From: Stenotrophomonas daejeonensis
Lineage (GTDB): Bacteria > Pseudomonadota > Gammaproteobacteria > Xanthomonadales > Xanthomonadaceae
Length of the DNA: 64,000 nucleotides
Direction of reading: 5' to 3'
Assembly: GCF_001431505.1 (NCBI RefSeq)
Contig: NZ_LDJP01000032.1
Coordinates: 1-64,000 of the forward strand
In this document: in pieces, positions 1 through 6,867 of the stretch
Numbering within the stretch: position 1 is the first letter of the stretch
Layout of the letters: each line of letters opens with the position of its first letter
Program-made: the position numbers and the translations under genes
Notes under the pieces: generated by a model
Seen by the model: the letters and a program-made list of their open reading frames with translations, nothing else
The model's database searches: none
What the model was told of the DNA's origin: nothing

Positions 1-139
1 GCCGGGGCGCGGAGCGGGGGCTGGGGAGAGGGCTGGCGGAGTCGGTGGCACGACGCGCGCAGCCACGCCGGCCAGCGAATCACCCGCTATTCATTGATCC
101 AAGGCACAATCCATCCCGATCCCCACAAGGCTCCTGCCC

Positions 140-460
140 ATGCGCATCCTGATCCTGTCCGCCGCCCTGCTCGCCGGCACCGCCGCCTGCACCTGGGTGC
201 CGATCGAAGCCGGCGGCAAGGCCGTGCGCGTGCTGCCGGCCGGCCCGGTGGCGCCGGGATGCGTGGCCAAGGGCGAGATCGTGGTGACGGTCAAGAACAA
301 GGTCGGCTTCTACAACCGCAACCCGCTGCGGGTGCAGGAAGAGCTGGAGACGCTGGCCCGCAACGAGGCGCCCAGCGCCGGCGCCAACGCCGTCCAGGCA
401 CTGGCCCCGCCGGCCGACGGCAGCCAGCGCTACAGCGCCTGGCAATGCCCGCCGCGCTGA
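140..460 (+). CDS. DUF4156-type outer-membrane lipoprotein
   Basis: A 106-residue small lipoprotein. The N-terminus is a short hydrophobic signal with a lipobox ending at Cys17 (preceded by Gly-Thr-Ala-Ala), so the mature protein should be acylated and anchored to the envelope. The remainder (KAVRVL, GCVAKGEIVVTVK, then NEAPSAGANAV) has the look of the DUF4156 family of enterobacterial and xanthomonad lipoproteins, whose biochemical role is unknown. The ATG at 140 is chosen because it places the lipobox correctly. It stands alone, followed by a REP element and then oleA, and there is no sign of an operon. Family assignment is by eye; lipoprotein status is well supported. Confidence 0.8.
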   Translation: MRILILSAALLAGTAACTWVPIEAGGKAVRVLPAGPVAPGCVAKGEIVVTVKNKVGFYNRNPLRVQEELETLARNEAPSAGANAVQALAPPADGSQRYSAWQCPPR

Positions 461-477
461 CGAGACATCTTCCTCTC

Positions 478-549
478 GTAGGTGCGGGGCTTGCCCCGCA
501 CGGTACCTTGCCTGGAAAAGTCCCCGTGCCGGGCGAGCCCGGCACCTAC
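478..549. repeat. REP-A palindromic element (BIME-like)
   Basis: Two REP hairpins face each other: the left has GTAGGTGCGGGGC followed by its complement GCCCCGCAC, the right ends in GGGCGAGCCCGGCACCTAC. The outer ends (CGTAGGTGC and GGCACCTACG) are also inverted repeats, so the whole unit can fold as one cruciform. Related copies lie at about 30330, 33186 and 60889. It fills much of the gap between the lipoprotein gene and oleA. Confidence 0.85.
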
Positions 550-639
550 GAAAATCGTGCGCATCGCACCGGGGCCCCGGCATCCATCCATACGCTCGGG
601 TGGCGAATCGTTAAAGATGCGTCAAAAGGCGCCAGCCGG

Positions 640-645
640 TAGAAT
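640..645 (+). promoter_or_regulatory. candidate -10 element of oleA
   Basis: TAGAAT, 33 bases before the oleA start, in the same kind of context (GGTAGAAT) as the hexamer upstream of ubiJ at 17224. No convincing -35 hexamer at 16-18 bp spacing is visible, so this is only a candidate. Confidence 0.35.
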
Positions 646-678
646 AACGCCCCCTTCGCCTGAGTCCTGGCGTCTTCC

Positions 679-1695
679 ATGCACTTCCAGAATGTCTCGA
701 TCGCGGGACTGGCGCACATCGATGCGCCGCACACGCTGACCTCCAAGGAAATCACCGAGCGGCTGCAGCCCACGCTGGACCGCCTGGGGATCCGCGCCGA
801 CATGCTGGGCGACATCGCGGGCATCCACGCCCGCCGCCTGTGGGACCAAGGCATGCAGGCCTCCGACGCGGCCACCCTGGCCGGGCGCAAGGCGCTGGAA
901 GACGCCGGCGTCGCCGCCGAGCGCATCGGCCTGCTGGTCAACACTTCGGTCAGCCGCGACTACCTGGAGCCGTCCACCGCCTCCATCGTCTCGGGCAACC
1001 TCGGCATCGGCGACGACTGCGTCACCTTCGACATCGCCAACGCCTGCCTGGCCTTCATCAACGGCATGGACGTGGCCGCGCGCATGCTCGAGCGCGGCGA
1101 CATCGACTACGCGCTGATCGTCGATGGCGAAAGCTCCAACCTCGTCTACGAAAAGACCCTGGAGCGCATGATGGCCCCGGACGTTACCGCGCAGCAGCTG
1201 CGCGACGAGTTCGCCGCGCTGACCACCGGCTCCGGCGCCGCGGCGATGGTGCTGGCGCGCTCGGAGCTGGTACCCGAGGCCCCGCGCTACCGCGGCGGCG
1301 TGACCCGCGCGGCCAACCAGTGGAACAAGCTGTGCGTGGGCAACCTCGACCGCATGGTCACCGACACCCGGCTGCTGCTGATCGAAGGCATCAAGCTGGC
1401 GACCAAGACCTTCGAGGCCACCCGCCAGGCGCTGGGCTGGGCGGTGGACGAGATCGACCAGTTCGTCATCCACCAGGTCAGCCAGCCGCACACCAACGCC
1501 TTCATCAAGGCCTTCGGCATCGACCCGAAGAAGGTGATGACCATCTTCGGCGAGCACGGCAACATCGGCCCGGCCTCGGTGCCGATCGTGCTGAGCAAGC
1601 TGCGCCAGCTCGGCAAGCTCAAGAAGGGCGACCGCGTCGCGCTGATGGGGATTGGTTCGGGCCTGAACTGCACGATGGCCGAGGTGGTCTGGTAA
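679..1695 (+). CDS. oleA: OleA, thiolase-superfamily long-chain acyl-CoA condensing enzyme
   Basis: OleA joins two fatty acyl-CoAs head to head to give a beta-keto acid, the first step of cis-olefin hydrocarbon synthesis. The 338-residue protein has the KAS III-like thiolase fold. Residues equivalent to the X. campestris OleA active site are present at a constant offset of 20: Glu97 (for Glu117, the interface base), Cys123 in the nucleophile motif DIANACLAF (for Cys143), His265 in IHQVSQPH (for His285) and Asn295 in GEHGN (for Asn315). Start is the ATG at 679 after a TAGAAT hexamer. A terminator follows at 1728. The partners oleB, oleC and oleD are 9-14 kb downstream, separated by a restriction island, so oleA must be transcribed on its own. 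Confidence 0.95.
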   Translation: MHFQNVSIAGLAHIDAPHTLTSKEITERLQPTLDRLGIRADMLGDIAGIHARRLWDQGMQASDAATLAGRKALEDAGVAAERIGLLVNTSVSRDYLEPSTASIVSGNLGIGDDCVTFDIANACLAFINGMDVAARMLERGDIDYALIVDGESSNLVYEKTLERMMAPDVTAQQLRDEFAALTTGSGAAAMVLARSELVPEAPRYRGGVTRAANQWNKLCVGNLDRMVTDTRLLLIEGIKLATKTFEATRQALGWAVDEIDQFVIHQVSQPHTNAFIKAFGIDPKKVMTIFGEHGNIGPASVPIVLSKLRQLGKLKKGDRVALMGIGSGLNCTMAEVVW

Positions 1696-1727
1696 GCGCT
1701 CCAGCTCTTCCCGGCAAAATCCTCAAG

Positions 1728-1756
1728 CGCCCGCAGCCACTAACTGCGGGCGTTTT
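1728..1756 (+). terminator. Rho-independent terminator of oleA
   Basis: Nine-bp perfect stem: CGCCCGCAG at 1728-1736 and CTGCGGGCG at 1744-1752, 7-nt loop, then TTTT. It separates oleA from the restriction island that follows. Confidence 0.85.
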
Positions 1757-1788
1757 GCGTTGGGCGACATCAAGCATGCATGGAAGTC

Positions 1789-1874
1789 TTTCCTTGTTTG
1801 AACATGATTTCACCACAAGGAAAAAAAGTGGTAAAAATATTTCCTTGTAATGGGCTGGCCTTGCTGCAAGGAAA
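1789..1874. promoter_or_regulatory. four-copy inverted-repeat operator upstream of the Fic gene
   Basis: TTTCCTTGT (1789-1797), ACAAGGAAA (1815-1823), TTTCCTTGT (1840-1848) and CAAGGAAA (1867-1874) alternate in orientation. They form two inverted repeats with 17-18 nt between arms, in a stretch much richer in A and T than its surroundings. The last copy overlaps the ribosome-binding site of the Fic gene, so a bound protein or an RNA hairpin there would block expression. The winged-helix-like C-terminus of the Fic protein makes it a plausible autoregulator. Function is inferred; the repeats are exact. Confidence 0.6.
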
Positions 1875-1879
1875 GTGAC

Positions 1880-3049
1880 ATGCCTGACAGGATCACAGGG
1901 CGTTACGTTGCCGGTTCACTGGCCGGCAGCCGTTATCAGGCCTTCATCCCCGATCCTCTGCCTCCCGAGCCGGGTCTGGATTTGTCGGCAGGCGAGCTGA
2001 TAGCGCGCAAGGAGCGTGCCGACCAGGCCCTGGGGCGGCTGGATGGCATCACCATGATGCTGCCCGACCCGGAGCTGTTCCTGTACCAGTACGTCCGCAA
2101 GGAAGCATTGCTGTCCTCGCAGATCGAGGGCACCCAGTCGTCCCTGTCGGACCTGCTGCTGTTCGAGGTCGATGCCGCTCCCGGCGTACCCATCGACGAC
2201 GTGGAGGAAGTCTCCAACTATGTCGCCGCCCTCAACCACGGCCTGCGCCGGCTGCGCGAGGATGGTTTCCCGCTGTCGCTGCGCCTGATCCGGGAGATGC
2301 ATGCACTGCTGCTGCAGGGCGGTCGCGGGGCGACCAGGCAACCGGGCGAGTTCCGCAAGGGCCAGGTCTGGATCGGCGGCTCCTCGCCTGCACTGGCCCA
2401 CTTCGTGCCGCCACCGCCCGAAGCGCTGCCCGACGCATTGGCGGCGTTGGAGCGATTCCTGCACCAGCCTTCCGGTCGCATGCCGCCTCTGGTGAAGGCC
2501 GCGCTGGCCCATGTCCAGTTCGAAACCATCCATCCCTTCAGCGACGGCAACGGCCGTCTGGGCCGCCTGCTGATTGCCCTGATCCTGTGCAACGAGGGCG
2601 TGCTGCGCGATCCGAGCTTGTACCTGAGCCTGTACTTCAAGCGCCGCCGCGCCGACTACTACGACCGGCTCAATGCCGTGCGGGTGCACGGTGACTGGGA
2701 AGGTTGGCTGGGCTTCTTCCTCGATGGCGTGGCCGAAACCGCGCAGCAGGCCGTGGATACCGCCCAGCGTCTGCTGGCACTGCTGGCCGAGGACCGCGCC
2801 CGCATCGCCACCCTGGGCCAGCGGGCAGGCAACGTCGGCCTGGTGTTCGAGCAGTTCGCCCGCCGGGTGCTGCTGACCGTGCCGCAGGTTGCCCCGCATC
2901 TGGCGCTCAGCCCGCCCACCATCCGCGCCGCCGTGCGCGCGCTGGAAGAACTGGAAATCGTCAACGAACTCACCGGCCAGCAGCGCCACCGCGTATTCGC
3001 CTATCAGAAGTACCTCGACATCCTCAGTGAAGGTGCACAGCCGCTGTGA
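1880..3049 (+). CDS. Fic-domain protein with C-terminal winged-helix-like region
   Basis: A 389-residue Fic protein, probably an AMP-transferase or related nucleotidyl transferase acting on a protein target. The catalytic motif H218-PFSDGNGR-LGR229 is complete, with His218 as base and Asp222/Asn224/Arg226 for the nucleotide and metal. An inhibitory-helix motif of the (S/T)xxxE(G/N) type lies N-terminal at Ser79-Gly84 (SSQIEG), which marks class II self-inhibited Fic proteins. The last ~100 residues (LSPPTIRAAVRALEEL) look like a winged helix. The ATG at 1880 is preferred over 1850 because CAAGGAAA sits just before it. It is the first gene of the hsd locus and nearly abuts hsdM, suggesting a regulatory or accessory defence role; its target is unknown. 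Confidence 0.9.
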   Translation: MPDRITGRYVAGSLAGSRYQAFIPDPLPPEPGLDLSAGELIARKERADQALGRLDGITMMLPDPELFLYQYVRKEALLSSQIEGTQSSLSDLLLFEVDAAPGVPIDDVEEVSNYVAALNHGLRRLREDGFPLSLRLIREMHALLLQGGRGATRQPGEFRKGQVWIGGSSPALAHFVPPPPEALPDALAALERFLHQPSGRMPPLVKAALAHVQFETIHPFSDGNGRLGRLLIALILCNEGVLRDPSLYLSLYFKRRRADYYDRLNAVRVHGDWEGWLGFFLDGVAETAQQAVDTAQRLLALLAEDRARIATLGQRAGNVGLVFEQFARRVLLTVPQVAPHLALSPPTIRAAVRALEELEIVNELTGQQRHRVFAYQKYLDILSEGAQPL

Positions 3050-3075
3050 CCCTCACTGCCGCCAACGGAAAGCCC

Positions 3076-4524
3076 ATGTACGAAAACGCCTTCAATTCCC
3101 TCGACCGTGTGATGCGCAACGACGAGGGCCTCGCCTCCGAACTGGACTACGCCGAGCAGACCTCCTGGCTGCTGTTCCTCAAATACCTGGACGACATGGA
3201 GCGCGAATGGGCCGACGAGGCCGCACTGGAAGGGCGCGACTACGTGCCGGTCATCGACCTCCCTTTCCAGTGGAAAACCTGGGCCGCGCCGAAGGGGGCG
3301 GACGGCAAACCCGACGCCAACGCCCTGACCGGCAAGGACCTGATCGGCTTCGTCAACGACGAGCTGTTCCCGTACCTGCAATCCTTCCACGAAGCCGCCG
3401 ATGATGCCGATACCCTCGAATACAAGATCGGCGAGGTATTTGCCGAAATCGACAACCGCTTCCGCTCCGGCTATTCGCTGCGCGACGCACTGGACATCAT
3501 CGACACGCTGGATTTCGGCAGCAGCCAGTCCAAGCACGAGCTCTCCGACCTGTACGAAACCCGCATCAAGCGCATGGGCAACGCCGGCCGCAACGGCGGC
3601 GAGTACTACACCCCGCGCCCGCTGATCCGCGCGATGATCCGGGTGGTCAAGCCGGTCATCGGCGAAACCCTCTACGACGGCGCCTGCGGTTCGGCCGGCT
3701 TCCTGTGCGAAGCTTATGAATACCTCAAGCGCGACGACCTTTCCGCGCAGGAGTGGGAAGCCCTCCAGAGCAGGACCTTCCACGGGCAGGAAAAGAAATC
3801 GCTGGCCTACGTGCTGGGCCTGATGAACATGATCCTGCACGGCGTGGACGCGCCCAACATCCGCCACACCAACACCTTGTCCGAGAATGTGCGCGACTAC
3901 CGGCAGAAAGACCTGCACGACGTGGTGCTGGCCAACCCGCCGTTCGGCGGCGGCGAGCGCAAGGAGGTGCAGCAGAACTTCCCGATCAAGTCCGGTGAAA
4001 CCGCCTACCTGTTCCTGCAACACTTCATCCGCAAGCTCAAGGCCGGCGGCCGCGCCGCCATCGTCATCAAGAACACCTTCCTGTCCAACACCGACAACGC
4101 CAGCGTCGAGCTGCGCCGCGAGCTGCTGGCTACCTGCAACCTGCACACCGTGCTCGACTGCCCGCAGGGCACCTTTCAGGGCGCGGGCGTGAAGACCGTG
4201 GTGTTGTTCTTCGAGCGCGGCGCGCCGACGCGCAAGGTCTGGTACTACCAGCTCGACCCGGGTCGCTCACTGGGCAAGACCAACCCGCTCAATGACGACG
4301 ACCTGGCCGAGTTCGTCGCCTTGCAGGAAAGCAAGCCGGATACGCCGAAAAGCTGGATGTTGGACGTGGCGGAGATCGATGCAGCCACCTGCGATCTTTC
4401 CGTGAAAAACCCACATACCCCGGAACAAGCGCCGCTGCGCAGCCCAGAGCAGATCATTGCCGACATGCTGGCGCGGGATGAGGAAACGCGGGCGTTGTTG
4501 GAGGAAGTGAGGGGGTTGTTGTGA
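3076..4524 (+). CDS. hsdM: Type I restriction-modification system methyltransferase subunit HsdM
   Basis: N6-adenine DNA methyltransferase subunit; with HsdS it forms the modification enzyme, and with HsdR the restriction enzyme. The 482-residue protein has an HsdM_N helical domain (about 1-145), the SAM-binding motif DGACGSAGFL (about 201-210) and the catalytic motif NPPF (287-290). The ATG at 3076 gives the usual family N-terminus (MYENAFNSLDR). A GTG at 3046 overlaps the Fic stop codon as GTGA and would add ten residues; since the hsdM-hsdS junction uses the same GTGA overlap, it cannot be excluded. The gene is coupled to Fic upstream and hsdS downstream. Confidence 0.95.
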   Translation: MYENAFNSLDRVMRNDEGLASELDYAEQTSWLLFLKYLDDMEREWADEAALEGRDYVPVIDLPFQWKTWAAPKGADGKPDANALTGKDLIGFVNDELFPYLQSFHEAADDADTLEYKIGEVFAEIDNRFRSGYSLRDALDIIDTLDFGSSQSKHELSDLYETRIKRMGNAGRNGGEYYTPRPLIRAMIRVVKPVIGETLYDGACGSAGFLCEAYEYLKRDDLSAQEWEALQSRTFHGQEKKSLAYVLGLMNMILHGVDAPNIRHTNTLSENVRDYRQKDLHDVVLANPPFGGGERKEVQQNFPIKSGETAYLFLQHFIRKLKAGGRAAIVIKNTFLSNTDNASVELRRELLATCNLHTVLDCPQGTFQGAGVKTVVLFFERGAPTRKVWYYQLDPGRSLGKTNPLNDDDLAEFVALQESKPDTPKSWMLDVAEIDAATCDLSVKNPHTPEQAPLRSPEQIIADMLARDEETRALLEEVRGLL

Positions 4525-5732
4525 AAGAAGGATGGGTGGAAACAACGATCTCTGACATAGCTGAAGTTGCCCGAGGCGGGTCGCCACGTCCAATCAAGAG
4601 CTTCATTACAGATGGTCCGGGTGGCGTGAATTGGATCAAGATTGGCGACACGGAAAAGGGCGGGCGCTACATCGAATCCACAGCCGAAAAGATCAAGCCA
4701 GAGGGAATCAGGAGTTCGCGGTGGGTTGAGGAGGGGGACTTCCTCTTATCCAATTCCATGAGCTTTGGTCGTCCGTACATCCTGAAAACATCTGGCTGCA
4801 TTCATGATGGATGGCTTGTATTGAAGCCGGATTACACGCGGGTGGATCAGGGCTATCTCTACTACGTACTCAGCTCTCCTAGCGTATTTCAACAATTCGA
4901 TAGCCGTGCTGCGGGATCTACAGTCCGAAATCTTAATATTGACCTTGTGTCCGGGGTGACAATTTCGTTGCCACCACTGGACGAACAAAAACGCATCGTG
5001 GCGAAACTCGATCAGGCCTTCGCTGTCCTCGACCGCGCCCGCACCCATGCCGAGGCCAATCTGGCGGATGCTCTGAGCCTGTACTCTCGTGTTGTAGATA
5101 GCGAGTTATCCGATGACAAGCTGGGCCGGCTTGAGGGTCTGGGTTCTCATGTCGACCTGCTGACTGGGTTCGCATTCAAGAGCAAAGGCTATACGGATGA
5201 TCCGGGCGATATCCGTCTGATACGAGGCGACAACATTGTGCAGGGCGAGTTTCGCTGGGCCGGTGTCAAGCGTTGGCCATCAAGCGAGAAAAGCATCTAC
5301 TCGAAATACGAACTGGCGCTTGGTGATGTTCTGATTGCAATGGATCGTACATGGGTTAGTGCAGGCATCAAGTACGCCATCGTGGACGAGAAGGCGCTGC
5401 CTTCGTTGCTTGTGCAGCGAGTGGCAAGACTGCGAACGAAGTCCACTCTTTTGCCGCGTTATCTTGGCTATTGGATCGGGAGCCATGCCTTCGAAAAATA
5501 CGTGCTCTCCATCCAGAAGGGGCTTGGTGTTCCTCATGTCAGCGGCTCGCAACTTGAAGGTTTCAACATCCGGGTTCCTTCCATTGAAGAGCAACGTGCC
5601 GTGATAGAGAGGTTGGATGCACTGTCGGAGCACCATTCAATGCTTGTCGCAGCATATGAAAGACAATTGGCAGAAGTCGCCGCTCTCCGCCAATCCCTGC
5701 TCCAGCAAGCCTTCTCCGGCCAGTTGACGTGA
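4521..5732 (+). CDS. hsdS: Type I restriction-modification specificity subunit HsdS
   Basis: HsdS recognises the bipartite DNA target of the type I system. The 403 residues show the standard two target-recognition domains separated by repeated helical spacers: LPPLDEQKRIVAKLDQAF near residues 150-170 and VPSIEEQRAVIERLDAL near 352-370. The GTG start overlaps the hsdM stop (GTGA), implying translational coupling. The target-recognition regions are visibly richer in A and T and in rare codons than all neighbours, as expected of specificity domains exchanged by recombination. The recognition sequence cannot be read from the protein. Confidence 0.95.
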   Translation: MKEGWVETTISDIAEVARGGSPRPIKSFITDGPGGVNWIKIGDTEKGGRYIESTAEKIKPEGIRSSRWVEEGDFLLSNSMSFGRPYILKTSGCIHDGWLVLKPDYTRVDQGYLYYVLSSPSVFQQFDSRAAGSTVRNLNIDLVSGVTISLPPLDEQKRIVAKLDQAFAVLDRARTHAEANLADALSLYSRVVDSELSDDKLGRLEGLGSHVDLLTGFAFKSKGYTDDPGDIRLIRGDNIVQGEFRWAGVKRWPSSEKSIYSKYELALGDVLIAMDRTWVSAGIKYAIVDEKALPSLLVQRVARLRTKSTLLPRYLGYWIGSHAFEKYVLSIQKGLGVPHVSGSQLEGFNIRVPSIEEQRAVIERLDALSEHHSMLVAAYERQLAEVAALRQSLLQQAFSGQLT

Positions 5733-5741
5733 CTTTCCTCC

Positions 5742-6743
5742 ATGACTGATCCCAACACCTACAACCGCCCATGGAAGTCGTTCGATGAACAGCTCGCGCT
5801 GCTGGAGGCACGCGGCATGGCCGTGGCGGACAGGGAATGGGCGCTGGCGTGGTTGCAGCGGGTCGGCTATTACCGGCTGAGTGCGTATTGCTACCCGTTC
5901 CGGATATTCCGGCACGAGCAGGATGCGCAAACGAGCGCGATCCGGTCGGTGCGGACGGACGATTTCATGCCGGACACGGCGTTCTCCGACGCGGTGAACC
6001 TGTACCTGTTCGACCGCCGCCTGCGCGTGCTGCTGGCCGATGCGCTGGAACGAATCGAGGTGTCGTTGCGGGTGGAAGTGGCGTACCGGCTCGGCAAGGC
6101 CGATACCTTCGCCCACCTGCATGAAGCCAACTTCCACCCCGGGTTCCGCGACAAGCCGGATGCGCGCAGCGGCCAGACCGCGTTTGCCACCTGGCAGCAG
6201 AAGTATCAGGGTTTGGTGCAGCGTTCCCGCGAGGATTTCGTCAAGCACTACCGCGAAAAGCACGGCCCGGACATGCCGATCTGGGTCGCCATCGAGGTGT
6301 GGGACTTCGGCGCGGTGTCGCAGTTGCTGGCAATGATGAAGGTGCCCGACCAGCAGGCCATTGCCGCCCGCTATGGAATCGCCGATTGGAAGGCATTTGC
6401 GAGCTGGGTGCGTTCGCTCAGCTACCTGCGCAATCTGGTGGCCCACCATAGCCGGGTGTGGAACCGGAACATGGTCAGCTATCCGGTTCCCCCATCAACC
6501 GCGTGGCCGTCATGGGGCAGCGCATTCGAGGGACGGCGGGATTTGTTGACCAAGCCCTTCATCCAACTGGCAATGGTTCGCCATCTGGTTGGCGTGATAT
6601 GCCCGGGAAGCGGCTGGCCCGAGCGCATGGCGGCGCATTTGCGGGCGTTTCCACGGCTGGTATCGAAACGGCAGCTGTCCATCGCCGACATGGGCGCTCC
6701 GGAGGGCTGGGAGGCATGGTGGCTGCCGGGACACGGGCAATAA
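5742..6743 (+). CDS. Abi family (Abi_2) HEPN-type abortive infection protein
   Basis: A 333-residue protein of the AbiD/AbiF (Abi_2) family. Its N-terminus (KSFDEQLALLEARGM, then LQRVGYYRLSAYCYPFR) is the family signature. The HEPN ribonuclease motif RxxxxH is present as RNLVAH at Arg230-His235, in the conserved context LRNLVAHHSRVWNR. Such proteins are thought to act as RNases that stop growth upon phage infection. It starts 9 bp after hsdS, so it is probably co-transcribed with the methylase and specificity genes, and it lies between them and hsdR. Such guest genes are common in type I loci; whether it senses failure of the RM system is inference. Confidence 0.88.
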   Translation: MTDPNTYNRPWKSFDEQLALLEARGMAVADREWALAWLQRVGYYRLSAYCYPFRIFRHEQDAQTSAIRSVRTDDFMPDTAFSDAVNLYLFDRRLRVLLADALERIEVSLRVEVAYRLGKADTFAHLHEANFHPGFRDKPDARSGQTAFATWQQKYQGLVQRSREDFVKHYREKHGPDMPIWVAIEVWDFGAVSQLLAMMKVPDQQAIAARYGIADWKAFASWVRSLSYLRNLVAHHSRVWNRNMVSYPVPPSTAWPSWGSAFEGRRDLLTKPFIQLAMVRHLVGVICPGSGWPERMAAHLRAFPRLVSKRQLSIADMGAPEGWEAWWLPGHGQ

Positions 6744-6745
6744 GA

Positions 6746-6783
6746 ACCCCCGCGTAAGCTCCGGGGAGCCAAGAGGCGGGGGT
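6746..6783. terminator. nested stem-loop after the abi gene
   Basis: Outer arms ACCCCCGC (6746-6753) and GCGGGGGT (6776-6783) enclose a second hairpin GCTCC/GGAGC. There is no T-tract, so it may act as a weak terminator or an mRNA 3' stabiliser separating the Fic-hsdMS-abi unit from hsdR. Confidence 0.5.
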
Positions 6784-6826
6784 CATGTTGGGCGTGATCC
6801 TAACAGAGGGGACGATGGATTTCCAT

Positions 6827-6842
6827 AACCCGGTAACGGGTT
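6827..6842. promoter_or_regulatory. inverted repeat upstream of hsdR
   Basis: Perfect 6-bp dyad AACCCG-GTAA-CGGGTT, 25 bp before the hsdR ATG in an AT-richer stretch. It could be an operator controlling the restriction subunit separately from the methylase. No protein partner is evident. Confidence 0.4.
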
Positions 6843-6867
6843 CCGACAATCGGTTAAATTCCTGAAC

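Noticed and set aside
1..139. Gene end at the left edge
   Set aside because: The first 139 bases are GC-rich with a REP-D-like GGGGCTGGGGAGAGGG motif; no reading frame with convincing composition could be assigned.
3046..3075. GTG start for hsdM giving ten extra residues
   Set aside because: The ATG at 3076 yields the conserved family N-terminus; the GTG is kept only as an alternative because of the GTGA overlap.
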